NCBI GenBank assembly: GCA_965242905.1
Contig: CBDETM010000002.1
Coordinates: forward strand, 4,216,001 to 4,280,000
DNA length: 64,000 bases
Source: Bin5 sp965242905
GTDB lineage: Bacteria > Chloroflexota > Anaerolineae > Caldilineales > Caldilineaceae
Direction: 5' to 3'
Part shown: positions 53,208 through 61,553 of the stretch, piece by piece
Numbering within the stretch: position 1 is the stretch's first letter
How the letters are laid out: every line of letters starts with the position of its first letter
Notes under the pieces: generated by a model
Told to the model about the DNA's origin: nothing
The model's input: only the letters and a program-made list of their open reading frames with translations
Databases searched by the model: none
Program-made: the position numbers and the translations under genes

Positions 53208-53236
53208 TTGATTGCCCCCAGGAGCCGTGATAAAAT
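53208..53236 (+). promoter_or_regulatory. Sigma-70-type promoter for epimerase gene
   Basis: TTGATT, 17 bp spacer, TAAAAT (53231-53236). The ATG of the epimerase gene is 34 nt downstream of the -10. The hexamers match the consensus at 4 and 5 of 6 positions. Confidence 0.55.
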
Positions 53237-53269
53237 CTTCGAAACTGCACTCCACACCGAACCTGCAAC

Positions 53270-54157
53270 ATGAAAGTACTGATCACCGGCGCCAGCGGTA
53301 ATCTGGGCGCCTACGTCATTCGCGCACTAGCGCAAGAATACCAACTGCTATTGATGTCTCGTACCCGCCCTGATTCCGAGTTCTCACAATTCCCTTGGAT
53401 CAGCGGCGATTTGGCCGACTGGGACGACTGCCGCCGCGCCGTAGACGGGGTGGACGCCATCCAGCACATCGCTGCCCAACCCTGGCCTACCGACCATCCG
53501 GCAATGAAAGAGCGGGTCGAAGAGGAAGGCCTGCCATTTGACGCCACCTTCCGCAGCAACATGCTCGGCACCTACTACCTGATGCAGGCCGCCGTCGAAG
53601 CCGGCGTGAAGACTGTCGTCATGGCCGGCAGCAACTGTGCCCTGGGCCACGGGTTCCGCATCAGCGACACCCCCTTTCCCATCGATTACCTGCCCATCGA
53701 CGAAACCCACCCCACCTTTCCCGAAGACTCCTACAGCTACTCCAAGCGCGCGGGTGAAGACCTGCTCGCCTCATTCAGCCGCTCCTACGGCATTCGCACC
53801 TACGTAACCCGCATCGCCGGCGTCTGCCCCCCGGAGCGCCGCCGCCAGATGGCTTCCCAGGCCAAACCGGCCGCCGCCTGGAATCCCTGGCTCTACTGCT
53901 GGGTCGGTAGCGAGGACGTCGCCGGCGCCCACCGTCTGCTCATGGAGGCCGCGCCCGACCTGCCCGTACACGACGTCTACTTCCTCAACGCCGACGACAC
54001 AACCGCACTCGAAACCACAAGGGTGCTCGTGGAACGCTTCAACCCACCTCTTGCCCCCTTGGCCGCAAGCCTCGAAGGACACCAATCGCTGCTTTCAAAC
54101 CAGAAACTCAAGCAGGCGGTCGGCTGGCGGCACTGCACTTCATGGCGAAGACTGTAA
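53270..54157 (+). CDS. NAD(P)-dependent oxidoreductase/epimerase (extended SDR)
   Basis: A 295-residue extended short-chain dehydrogenase. Dinucleotide motif ITGASGNLGAYV at the N-terminus, GDLADWDD, YKRAGE-type active site in SYSYSKRAGEDLL, and TYVTRIAGVCPP. The Tyr-x3-Lys pair is present (YSYSKRAG). It probably epimerises or dehydrates a sugar. It is driven by the promoter at 53208 and is followed 71 nt later by the first Gfo/Idh/MocA gene. Confidence 0.88.
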   Translation: MKVLITGASGNLGAYVIRALAQEYQLLLMSRTRPDSEFSQFPWISGDLADWDDCRRAVDGVDAIQHIAAQPWPTDHPAMKERVEEEGLPFDATFRSNMLGTYYLMQAAVEAGVKTVVMAGSNCALGHGFRISDTPFPIDYLPIDETHPTFPEDSYSYSKRAGEDLLASFSRSYGIRTYVTRIAGVCPPERRRQMASQAKPAAAWNPWLYCWVGSEDVAGAHRLLMEAAPDLPVHDVYFLNADDTTALETTRVLVERFNPPLAPLAASLEGHQSLLSNQKLKQAVGWRHCTSWRRL

Positions 54158-54228
54158 CGCCATCCCTAACCTTACCGTCCTTGTTCACTCAGTCCCGTCC
54201 ATTCACACACAATTACGAGTAGAAAAAA

Positions 54229-55338
54229 ATGACAGACATTGTCCGTTTGGGAATTATCGGTACCGGCAGCATATCGCTTCGCGGGCTGTTGCCCCACCTT
54301 ACCATGGAAGATGTGCAGGACAGGGTCAACGTAACCGCTGTGTGCGACCCCGTCATTGACAGGGCCGAGGCTGCCGCAGCCAAGTTTGGCGTGCCCAATT
54401 TCTATGCCAGCGCCGAAGAACTCTTGGATTCAGGCACAGTCGACGCCGTCTCGGTCGCTTCCCCTATCGGCTTTCACTTCGAACAGGGAATGCAGTGTGT
54501 CGATGCCGGGCTTCACGTCCACTTCAACAAGTCGATGACCACGACCGTGGACGAAGCCGATCAACTGATCGCCGCGGCCGCGGCCAAAGGCGTCAAGCTG
54601 GTCTCCTGTCCCGGTGAAATGCTGCGGCCGGCTCATCAACGTATCAAGGAGATGATCGAGGAGGGTGTGCTGGGGAGACTGACCTGGGCCGTCACCGGCG
54701 CCGCCTTCGGTCGCTACCACGAAAATGAGCGAGTCCGCGGCGGCGACGATCCTCTGACCAACGTAAACCCCGCCTGGTACTTCCGCAAACCCGGCGGCGG
54801 CCCGCTCTACGATATGACCGTCTACGGCCTCCACGCCATGACCGGCATCCTCGGGCCCGCCAAGGCCGTAACCGCCTTCTCTGGCGTTCGCGTCAAAGAG
54901 CGCGAGTTCTACGGCCAGATGCTGCCGACCGACATGGATGATAATACCCTGATGGTCCTCGACTTTGGTGACAGCCTGTTCGCCTTCGTCTACGGCGTGG
55001 CCGCCGGCGGTCTCCCCAATATGGGCCGGCCGCTCATTTTCGGTACCGAAGGCGTCATCAACGGTGGCACCCTCAATGGCGAACCGATCGACTATCCCGG
55101 ACGCGAACTGGAAGAAGCCATCGACCTGAATGCCGCGCTGCCGCATGTCGTGGGCGACCATCGCGGCCTTGAAGAGGCCCACGTCTACGAAGACGTGATG
55201 CAGCTCGTAGATTGGATAAGGGAGGACATCCCCACCACCTCCACCGCAGAGCACGCCCGCCACGTCATCGAGATCTTCGACGGCGCCTACCGCTCGGCGC
55301 AGTCTGGCACCGCCCAGGCCTTGCGCACGACCTTCTAG
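54229..55338 (+). CDS. Gfo/Idh/MocA family oxidoreductase (first)
   Basis: A 369-residue NAD(P)-dependent sugar dehydrogenase. N-terminal Rossmann domain RLGIIGTGSISLRGLLPHLT and DAVSVASPIGFHFEQGMQCV; HFNKSMTTTVDEADQLI is the EKP-like region, but here with Asn-Lys-Ser in place of Glu-Lys-Pro. C-terminal oxidoreductase domain follows (YDMTVYGLHAMTGI, VYGVAAGGLPNM). The Lys is kept, so it may be catalytic. Members oxidise inositol or keto sugars or shuttle N-acetyl groups; the substrate is unknown. Confidence 0.9.
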   Translation: MTDIVRLGIIGTGSISLRGLLPHLTMEDVQDRVNVTAVCDPVIDRAEAAAAKFGVPNFYASAEELLDSGTVDAVSVASPIGFHFEQGMQCVDAGLHVHFNKSMTTTVDEADQLIAAAAAKGVKLVSCPGEMLRPAHQRIKEMIEEGVLGRLTWAVTGAAFGRYHENERVRGGDDPLTNVNPAWYFRKPGGGPLYDMTVYGLHAMTGILGPAKAVTAFSGVRVKEREFYGQMLPTDMDDNTLMVLDFGDSLFAFVYGVAAGGLPNMGRPLIFGTEGVINGGTLNGEPIDYPGRELEEAIDLNAALPHVVGDHRGLEEAHVYEDVMQLVDWIREDIPTTSTAEHARHVIEIFDGAYRSAQSGTAQALRTTF

Positions 55339-55454
55339 TGGCTTGGCCGGTGCAGTCTTCATCTGCGCATTCAGCCGCGTGGCCAGCAACAGGTTGGTCT
55401 GAGCGAGAATTGTCCCGCATACTGTGAGTTATCTATAGTCAGCGAAGATATCGA

Positions 55455-55667
55455 ATGCGTATCAACATAGAACTTGACGAAAAGTTGATCGAGGACAAGA
55501 TTTCTTGTTCAGGTGCGACCACAGAGCGTGAAGTGGTTGAAAGCGCCTTGCGTCTGCTTGTAAGGTTGAAGGCGCAGGAGCAAGTCCGCAGCTTGCGTGG
55601 TCAACTGCAATAGACAGGCAATCTGGAGTCCATGCGCCTGTCTCGCGCGTCAGACAGGGCGAACTGA
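55455..55667 (+). pseudogene. VapB-type antitoxin, interrupted by in-frame TAG
   Basis: ATG 55455 encodes MRINIELDEKLIEDKI ... REVVESALRLLVRLKAQEQV ... LRGQLQ, then TAG 55611-55613 (52 residues). This is the VapB ribbon-helix-helix antitoxin pattern. After the stop the same frame continues TGNLESMRLSRASDRAN to TGA 55667, matching the family's usual tail (typically a Trp then E-G-D-L-E-x-M-R). A TGG-to-TAG change would explain it. No VapC toxin follows; the next gene is an oxidoreductase. A 52-residue product could still be made. Confidence 0.7.
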
Positions 55668-55703
55668 GGAAGATTCAGCAGTCCCCGAATGGGAGAACTA
55701 TTC

Positions 55704-56849
55704 ATGGCGAACAATTTTCGTATCGGTGTCATCGGCTTTGCCCATATGCACATCAACCATCTGGTCGAGCGCTTCGCTGCCCACCCCCAGGCCGAACTGG
55801 CTGCCTGCGCCGACACACCCCGTCTGGTCCCCGAGCTGCGCACGGCCCACTATACGCGCGACTGGAACCTGCGCCATGCCCTGGACGATCTGGGGATTCC
55901 AAAAGGCTATGACGACTACAACACGATGCTGGAGCAGGAGTCGCTCGACATCGTAATCTGCTGCTCCGAAAACGCGCAGCATCCGGCAGTGGTGGAAGCC
56001 TGTGCGCAAAGAGGCGTGCATGTCCTTGTTGAAAAACCGATGGCAGCCTCTCTGCAGGACGGCCTGCAGATGGCTCGCTCTGCCCGCGCCGCCGGTATCG
56101 AACTGATCGTCAACTGGCCGACAACGTGGCAACCCGCCGCCCACAAAGCAAAGGAATTGATCGACGGCGGCGCAATTGGCCGCGTGTTGACAGTTAAATT
56201 CCGCGGCGGCCACCTCGGTCCGCTGGGCGCCGGCGTCTCCCATCCGGGCGGCGACGAGGAAGAAAGAGCACGCCCGCGCAAACTGTCAGGCGTCGAACGC
56301 GGCGCCACCTGGTGGCATCAGTCAGCCGCCGGCGGTGGCGTCATGCTCGACTACTGCTGCTACGGCTCACTCGTTGCCCGCTGGCTCGTTGGTGAACCCG
56401 CCACTGCCGCCATGGGAATGCGCGCCAATCTGAACAGCAAGTGGGGCGATGCTGAGGACAACGCCGCCATGATCATACGCTTCCCCCAGGCTATGGCAAT
56501 CTGCGAAGCCTCCTGGACGACCCTCGACCACGGCGTATCACCCGGGCCGATCGTCTATGGCACGGAAGGCACACTCGTGGTCGACAAGGAGAAGCCCGGT
56601 GAGTCCCCCAAAGTACGCATTGAGAGAGGCGCAGGTCGAACCGAGTTACACGACTGTGATCCCCTTCCCGCCGACCGTTCCGACATCGCTCAGGAGTTCA
56701 TCCACCGGCTGCAGACCGGCGACCCCTTGCACCAGACGCTGGATCTCGAATTCAACTTGGAAGTAATGGCCATTCTCGACGCAGGCGTGCGCTCCGCCGG
56801 CACCGGTCAGCTCGAAAACGTCGACACAGACGCTTGGCGGTTGGGCTAA
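55704..56849 (+). CDS. Gfo/Idh/MocA family oxidoreductase (second)
   Basis: 381 residues from ATG 55704, with GGGAGAA 7-8 nt upstream; an open start at 55689 is less likely. Rossmann domain FRIGVIGFAHMHINHLVERF (GxGxxG-like but with Phe/His), then LDIVICCSENAQHPAVVEAC and HVLVEKPMAASLQD with the EKP catalytic motif. The C-terminal domain includes GGHLGPLGAGVSHPGGDEEE and GGGVMLDYCCYGSLVARWL. It belongs to a different subgroup from the 54229 gene, which lacks EKP. It overlaps no neighbour. Confidence 0.9.
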   Translation: MANNFRIGVIGFAHMHINHLVERFAAHPQAELAACADTPRLVPELRTAHYTRDWNLRHALDDLGIPKGYDDYNTMLEQESLDIVICCSENAQHPAVVEACAQRGVHVLVEKPMAASLQDGLQMARSARAAGIELIVNWPTTWQPAAHKAKELIDGGAIGRVLTVKFRGGHLGPLGAGVSHPGGDEEERARPRKLSGVERGATWWHQSAAGGGVMLDYCCYGSLVARWLVGEPATAAMGMRANLNSKWGDAEDNAAMIIRFPQAMAICEASWTTLDHGVSPGPIVYGTEGTLVVDKEKPGESPKVRIERGAGRTELHDCDPLPADRSDIAQEFIHRLQTGDPLHQTLDLEFNLEVMAILDAGVRSAGTGQLENVDTDAWRLG

Positions 56850-56872
56850 GCGCCTACACGGGGGGCAAGAGG

Positions 56873-57661
56873 ATGATGGACATAAAGACCGCTTTGTATT
56901 CTCTCGGCGTACGCAATGACACCCTGTCGGCCGGCGAAAAGAGGTCCCTCGATGAGGACGGTTACTTGCCTCTTCCGGGTATTCTGACGCCCGCGCAGGT
57001 GCAAGCGCTTCGTAATCGCCTACAGGAGTTGGAAGACGAAGAAGGGGAGGACGCCGGCAAGGAGGTGCACCAGGAGGATGGCACCGACCGGCTCGCCAAC
57101 CTCGCAAATAAAGATCCGCTGTTCGATCAAGTCTGGGCCAACCCGAAGGTGCTGGCGGCCATGGCCCATGTCCTCGATGGCGATCTGAAACTGTCTTCGC
57201 TCAACGCGCGCGCCGCCCTTCCAGGCCATGGCTTGCAGGCTCTGCACTGCGATGGCTCCCATAGCAGTGCGAACTTTGCGCCAGTATTGAAGGACGGCCG
57301 CCGGCACTATAACGTCTGCAACTCGATCTGGCTGCTGAGCGACTTTACGCCCGAAAACGGCGCCACCCGGCTTGTTCCTGGATCTCACCTGTTTGGCGTG
57401 GATCCCCGCGAAGGTATGGCGGATCCCAAGGAACCCCATCCTGACGAAATCCTTGTGCAGGGTGATGCCGGTACGGTCTTCGTTTTCAACGCCTTTACCT
57501 GGCACGGGGGAACCGTCAACCGTTCGGACCGCCCTCGCCGTGCGCTCCACTGCTACTACTGCCGCCGCGGCCTCACCCCGCAAACCGACCAGAGCGGTCT
57601 GTTGCGACCCGAGACTGCCGCACGCATCAGCGAAGCACAGCGCGTCGTGTTGGGAGTCTGA
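56873..57661 (+). CDS. Phytanoyl-CoA dioxygenase family protein
   Basis: 262 residues from ATG 56873 (a second ATG follows at 56876). Fe(II)/2-oxoglutarate dioxygenase: the metal triad is H125-x-D127 in LHCDGSH and H211 in FTWHGG, with the 2-oxoglutarate arginine probably in PRRALHCYY. ATRLVPGSHLFG is the PhyH-like turn. Such enzymes hydroxylate small molecules; the substrate here is unknown. It starts 23 nt after the second Gfo/Idh/MocA gene, so is likely cotranscribed. Confidence 0.9.
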   Translation: MMDIKTALYSLGVRNDTLSAGEKRSLDEDGYLPLPGILTPAQVQALRNRLQELEDEEGEDAGKEVHQEDGTDRLANLANKDPLFDQVWANPKVLAAMAHVLDGDLKLSSLNARAALPGHGLQALHCDGSHSSANFAPVLKDGRRHYNVCNSIWLLSDFTPENGATRLVPGSHLFGVDPREGMADPKEPHPDEILVQGDAGTVFVFNAFTWHGGTVNRSDRPRRALHCYYCRRGLTPQTDQSGLLRPETAARISEAQRVVLGV

Positions 57662-57692
57662 GACCGCCTGCGGAAATTTAAGTCGCCTGCCG

Positions 57693-59252
57693 TCAATCTG
57701 ACTGAGTTGCCAAACCTGTCCTGCCTTGCAGCCCGTGCCGCAAGTGCCCCAGCACTGCCAGCACCTCCCTGCCGCCGAGCAGCACATACAGCCCGAAAAA
57801 CGCCAACCCGCCTCCGCCGGCACTGGCCAGAATAAAGAGCGCCGGCGGCATCTGCAACTGGTGAAGCAGCAGGACGACGCCGCACATCCCCAGACAGCCC
57901 GCGGCTGCCCGCCACAACGCAGCCCGCAACATCGCAACGTCTATGCTGCCGACCCGTAAATTGAGTACAAACATCGCCGCTGCCAGGACCGCCCCCGCAA
58001 TCGAAGTGGCCCATGCCAGGCCGGCAATCCCGAACGGTCCGACAAGAATTACGCTCAGACCGGCATTCACCACCGCCCAACCCAGCGTAGCCCACATCGG
58101 CACCCGCGTGTTGTGCTGGGCGAAAAAAGTTAACGTGAGCACGTCGTAGGCCGCCTCGCCCAGCAGGCGCACCGAAAAGATCGCCATCAGCAGATAGACC
58201 AGCGCACTCGAATCCGGTCCGAACGCCCCCCGTTCAAACAGAAATGCCACCGCCGGCCTCCCCAACACGATTAGGCCGACCGCAGCCGGAAGCAGCAGCA
58301 GCCACGTGGCCCGCAGCCCTTGCGAAACTGTCTCGCGCAGCTGTTGACCCCATCCCGTATTGTACTGTTCGGCCATCGTCGGAAAGATCACTTGGGAAAT
58401 CGCCGCGCCGAACAGAGACTTTGGCATTGACAGCATCACCAGCATGGCGTAGTGGAACGCGGCGATACTGCCTGCCGGCAAGGCAGAAGCTAGGCGTATG
58501 AAGACCAGGTCCACCGCCTGAAAAGCCCCAAGCGTCACCACGCGCGGCCCCATCAAACGTACAACCTCCCGCACACCTGTAAGCCGTAGATCGATCTGCA
58601 GCCGCAGGCGCACTCTCTGCCGTGCCAGAGCCGGAACCTGCACCAGTACTGTCAGCGCCGCGCCCAGAACGCTGCCCCAGGCCATACCGAGGACACCCCA
58701 AATCGGCACGAGCAGGACCATCCCCGCAATCTGACCCAGGTCGATTAGTACACGCCCCAGTGCCGGGGTCAGAAAGTGTTGGTGCGAATGGAGTACGCTG
58801 CCGAAAACCCCGGAGACACTGATCAACACCGCGGCCAGCAAAAAGATCCGCATCATCTGTGTCGTGAGCTGCTGTGTCTCGGGAGGAAAATGCGGCGCAA
58901 GCACCACCCGCACCAGCCACGGCGCCGTAACGATTGCCACAAGGCAGGCCGCACCCACTACAACCATGGTCAGCGTCAGCACTGTCCCGGCAAGCGACTC
59001 TGCTTCCCGGCGCCGTAACTGGGTCAAGTAGCTTGAATAAACGGGAATGAACGCCGCCGAGAGCGCGCCGGCGGCAAGCAGCGCCAGCAGAAGCTCGGGC
59101 AACTGATTGGCCGTCGCAAAGGCGTCAACCTCCGGCCCGGTCCCGAACAGCCGCGTTGTCAAAAGCAGCTTTACAAAGCCGGTTATTTTGTCCAGACCGA
59201 ATATGAAGAAGACGAGGAAAGAGGAGCGTACTAAGTGGGGCGTGCGCGACAT
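57693..59252 (-). CDS. murJ: Lipid II flippase MurJ
   Basis: 519 residues, about 14 transmembrane helices. The start RSSFLVFFIFGLDKITGFVK, with LFGTGPEVDAFATANQLPEL and ALLAAGALSAAFIPVYSSYL, is the MviN/MurJ signature. It moves lipid II across the membrane for cell-wall synthesis. It runs opposite the dioxygenase gene. The presence of a lipid II flippase indicates peptidoglycan synthesis. Confidence 0.93.
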   Translation of the reverse strand: MSRTPHLVRSSFLVFFIFGLDKITGFVKLLLTTRLFGTGPEVDAFATANQLPELLLALLAAGALSAAFIPVYSSYLTQLRRREAESLAGTVLTLTMVVVGAACLVAIVTAPWLVRVVLAPHFPPETQQLTTQMMRIFLLAAVLISVSGVFGSVLHSHQHFLTPALGRVLIDLGQIAGMVLLVPIWGVLGMAWGSVLGAALTVLVQVPALARQRVRLRLQIDLRLTGVREVVRLMGPRVVTLGAFQAVDLVFIRLASALPAGSIAAFHYAMLVMLSMPKSLFGAAISQVIFPTMAEQYNTGWGQQLRETVSQGLRATWLLLLPAAVGLIVLGRPAVAFLFERGAFGPDSSALVYLLMAIFSVRLLGEAAYDVLTLTFFAQHNTRVPMWATLGWAVVNAGLSVILVGPFGIAGLAWATSIAGAVLAAAMFVLNLRVGSIDVAMLRAALWRAAAGCLGMCGVVLLLHQLQMPPALFILASAGGGGLAFFGLYVLLGGREVLAVLGHLRHGLQGRTGLATQSD

Positions 59253-59348
59253 CAGGAGTCTTGCCGGACCGCCGCCGTTCAGCGGCTGTCAACCGCAGGA
59301 CGGGAGAGGACCGCAATCCGCGGCCCCTTCCCAGCCGTTCGGTTTCAC

Positions 59349-61553
59349 CTACCTGAGCGTCCAGGTTCCATCGTTGAGCACACTCAGTGAATGGAGCGCG
59401 AAGTCGATTTCTGTCGCCTCGTTGCTATGCCCTTCCTTGCAAGAGGCCACCGAACTGCTCACGATCAGGTAGCCATTCTCATACTGCTGGAACACGGCGC
59501 AAAAGCCTCTCTCGTCAGCCGTCGCCCAGCCCAGATTGCTATAGACGTCGTCACTGTTTTCCCACAAATATCCGAAACCTCGCACAGGGGCTTGCAGACC
59601 TTCCGGGGGCGTGCCCCGGGTTGTCGTATAGGTCTGATCGTTCCAGTCGTCGGCAGCTCGTTCCCAGTCCTCGCCGTTCGCAAATACAAACACGGCATCG
59701 TCGTTCTCCCGCCAGATCATATGGCCTGTCTGGAACGGTTGCCATGAAGACCACAATATCCCGCCGGCGGACTGGGGACACCCAAACTCATCGTGTGTCC
59801 AAAGATGGTCCAGATCCCCGTGAACCGTGAATTCGCAGGCAATCTCCCAACTGCCCGTATCCAGCGCCTCAATCGTGCTCGATCCCACTAGAGTTTCTGA
59901 CACCAGATTAACAGTTCCATCGAAACAGGAATCCACCGGGTCGCCGCTGAGCAATGTGCCATCCTCAAACGCCTGGATCAGCGTACAGGCGCCCTTTTCG
60001 TTATCAGTTGCCCATCCCAGGTCCGCGAAAACGTCGTCATTTGTCGCCCACAGATAACCGAATCCGCGCACTGGTGTGTGCATGTCTGCAGGCTGGGTCC
60101 CCCGGGTCGGCGTGTACACCTGGCTGTCCCAGTCATCCGAGAATCGAGTCCACTCGGCTTCGTCTGTGAATACGAACACCGCATCGTCGTCCTGCCGCCA
60201 CAGCATATAGCCCGTCTCGAACGGCTGCCACGCCGTCCACAGGGTCTCTCCCGACTTGACAGGGCAACCGACGTCGGCCTGATTCCAATAGGGCCGCAGT
60301 CTCTCATGTGTCTGCGTTTCGCAGACCATTGTCCAGTTTCCACCGGTCAAGGCCTGGAGGGCGTTCTTGGCAAAAACTGTCTCGGAAGCAAAATTATGCG
60401 AGTTCTCGTGACATGTTTCGACCGTATCGCCGATGAGCAAGATGCCTTTCGCGAACTGCTGAACCCTTGCGCAAAAGCCCTTCTCATCGGCCGTGGCCCA
60501 ACCCAGGTCGCCGAACACATCGTCATTCGTTTCCCACAGATAACCGAATCCCCGCACCGGGGATTTCAGTCCCGTCGGCGGCGTGCCCCGGTTGTTGCTG
60601 AGCGACTGGTCGTTCCAGTCGTCGTCGTAGCGGACCCAATTCCCATCGTCCGCATAGACATACACTGCGTCATCATTCTGCCGCCAGATCATGTTGCCGT
60701 TCTCGAACGGCTGCCAGGCAGCCCAAACGGTAGAAGCCTCCGCACTCGCACAACCTAGCGCAGAATGTGTCCAGAGTGAGTTCAGGCTGGTGTGGGGCTG
60801 AATGCTGCAGCTGGGCGTTTCCACTACCTGCTTCTCCCATGAAACCGAAATCGACGCCTCGCCGCTGGCCTCGAAGTACTCAACCTTTACCGTATGACTT
60901 CCTCCCGTGACCTCTGTGTCCCGTACCGTTGTTGTTGCCGGATGTACGTTCCAGTCCTCCAACACAAGCGTATTGTCCAGGTAGACGCGTACGCCGTCGT
61001 CGGCCACGGCGGTGAACCGGTAAGTGCCCGTCTCGAATGTTACGCTTGCCGTCCAGGACACGCTGAAACTGTCGTTGTTGATGCTGGTATCCGGGCTGCC
61101 GGACCCCCAGTCGAAGTTGATGACAGTATCCTGTCTGGTCAGAACCGGGTCACCGCTGAGGTCCTGACCGTTGTAGTAACTGCCAGTCCAACTGGCGGAA
61201 GTGCCGGACCGCTGTGTCGGGGCCGGTGCTGCCGGCGCCACGGGAGAAGCCGCACTGATTGCGTGTGGTATACATAGCACCTGGCCAATCAATACCTGAT
61301 CGGTAACGGAGAGATGGTTGACCTGCGCAAGGGCCGAGAGCGAGACCCCCGTTCCTACCGATATGCCGGTAAGCGTTTCTCCGGCTGTAACCGTGTGATA
61401 GCTCGCGCAGTCCGATTCATGCCCTCCATGCTCGATCGTTTCGGACGTGCCTGCAACAGCGTTTTGAGTAAGCAAAGACAGAAGCAAGGCCGCCGTGATG
61501 AGCAAGCCTTGCCAGCCTCGAATCCTGTGGAATGGACGTAGTTCTGAATACAT
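59349..61553 (-). CDS. Secreted LysM-PA14 protein with three 162-residue repeats
   Basis: 734 residues. Signal peptide about 1-35 (GLLITAALLLSLLTQNAVA). LysM 51-97 (YHTVTAGETLTGISVGTG) binds peptidoglycan. PA14 about 121-243 (FTAVADDGVRVYLDNTLVLE) is a beta-sandwich often sugar-binding. Then three repeats begin at Cys 249, 411 and 573, each 162 residues apart; units share AAWQPFENGNMIWRQNDDAV, RGTPPTGLKSPVRGFGYLW and DVFGDLGWATADEKGFC. Cys spacing suggests one disulfide per unit. Likely a surface adhesin or glycan binder. No catalytic domain is recognised. Confidence 0.88.
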   Translation of the reverse strand: MYSELRPFHRIRGWQGLLITAALLLSLLTQNAVAGTSETIEHGGHESDCASYHTVTAGETLTGISVGTGVSLSALAQVNHLSVTDQVLIGQVLCIPHAISAASPVAPAAPAPTQRSGTSASWTGSYYNGQDLSGDPVLTRQDTVINFDWGSGSPDTSINNDSFSVSWTASVTFETGTYRFTAVADDGVRVYLDNTLVLEDWNVHPATTTVRDTEVTGGSHTVKVEYFEASGEASISVSWEKQVVETPSCSIQPHTSLNSLWTHSALGCASAEASTVWAAWQPFENGNMIWRQNDDAVYVYADDGNWVRYDDDWNDQSLSNNRGTPPTGLKSPVRGFGYLWETNDDVFGDLGWATADEKGFCARVQQFAKGILLIGDTVETCHENSHNFASETVFAKNALQALTGGNWTMVCETQTHERLRPYWNQADVGCPVKSGETLWTAWQPFETGYMLWRQDDDAVFVFTDEAEWTRFSDDWDSQVYTPTRGTQPADMHTPVRGFGYLWATNDDVFADLGWATDNEKGACTLIQAFEDGTLLSGDPVDSCFDGTVNLVSETLVGSSTIEALDTGSWEIACEFTVHGDLDHLWTHDEFGCPQSAGGILWSSWQPFQTGHMIWRENDDAVFVFANGEDWERAADDWNDQTYTTTRGTPPEGLQAPVRGFGYLWENSDDVYSNLGWATADERGFCAVFQQYENGYLIVSSSVASCKEGHSNEATEIDFALHSLSVLNDGTWTLR

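Larger units (their letters stand above)
52448..53269. other. Intergenic region with hairpins and promoter
   Basis: 822 nt holding two copies of a short hairpin repeat, a 14 bp perfect inverted repeat, GCGAC-rich direct repeats and a promoter before the epimerase gene. Open frames here (for example 53019-53273) have no family resemblance, codon bias unlike the neighbours, and are rejected. Confidence 0.5.

Noticed and set aside
53019..53273. 84-residue open frame before the epimerase gene
   Set aside because: No family match, codon use unlike neighbours, and it overlaps the promoter and start of the real gene.
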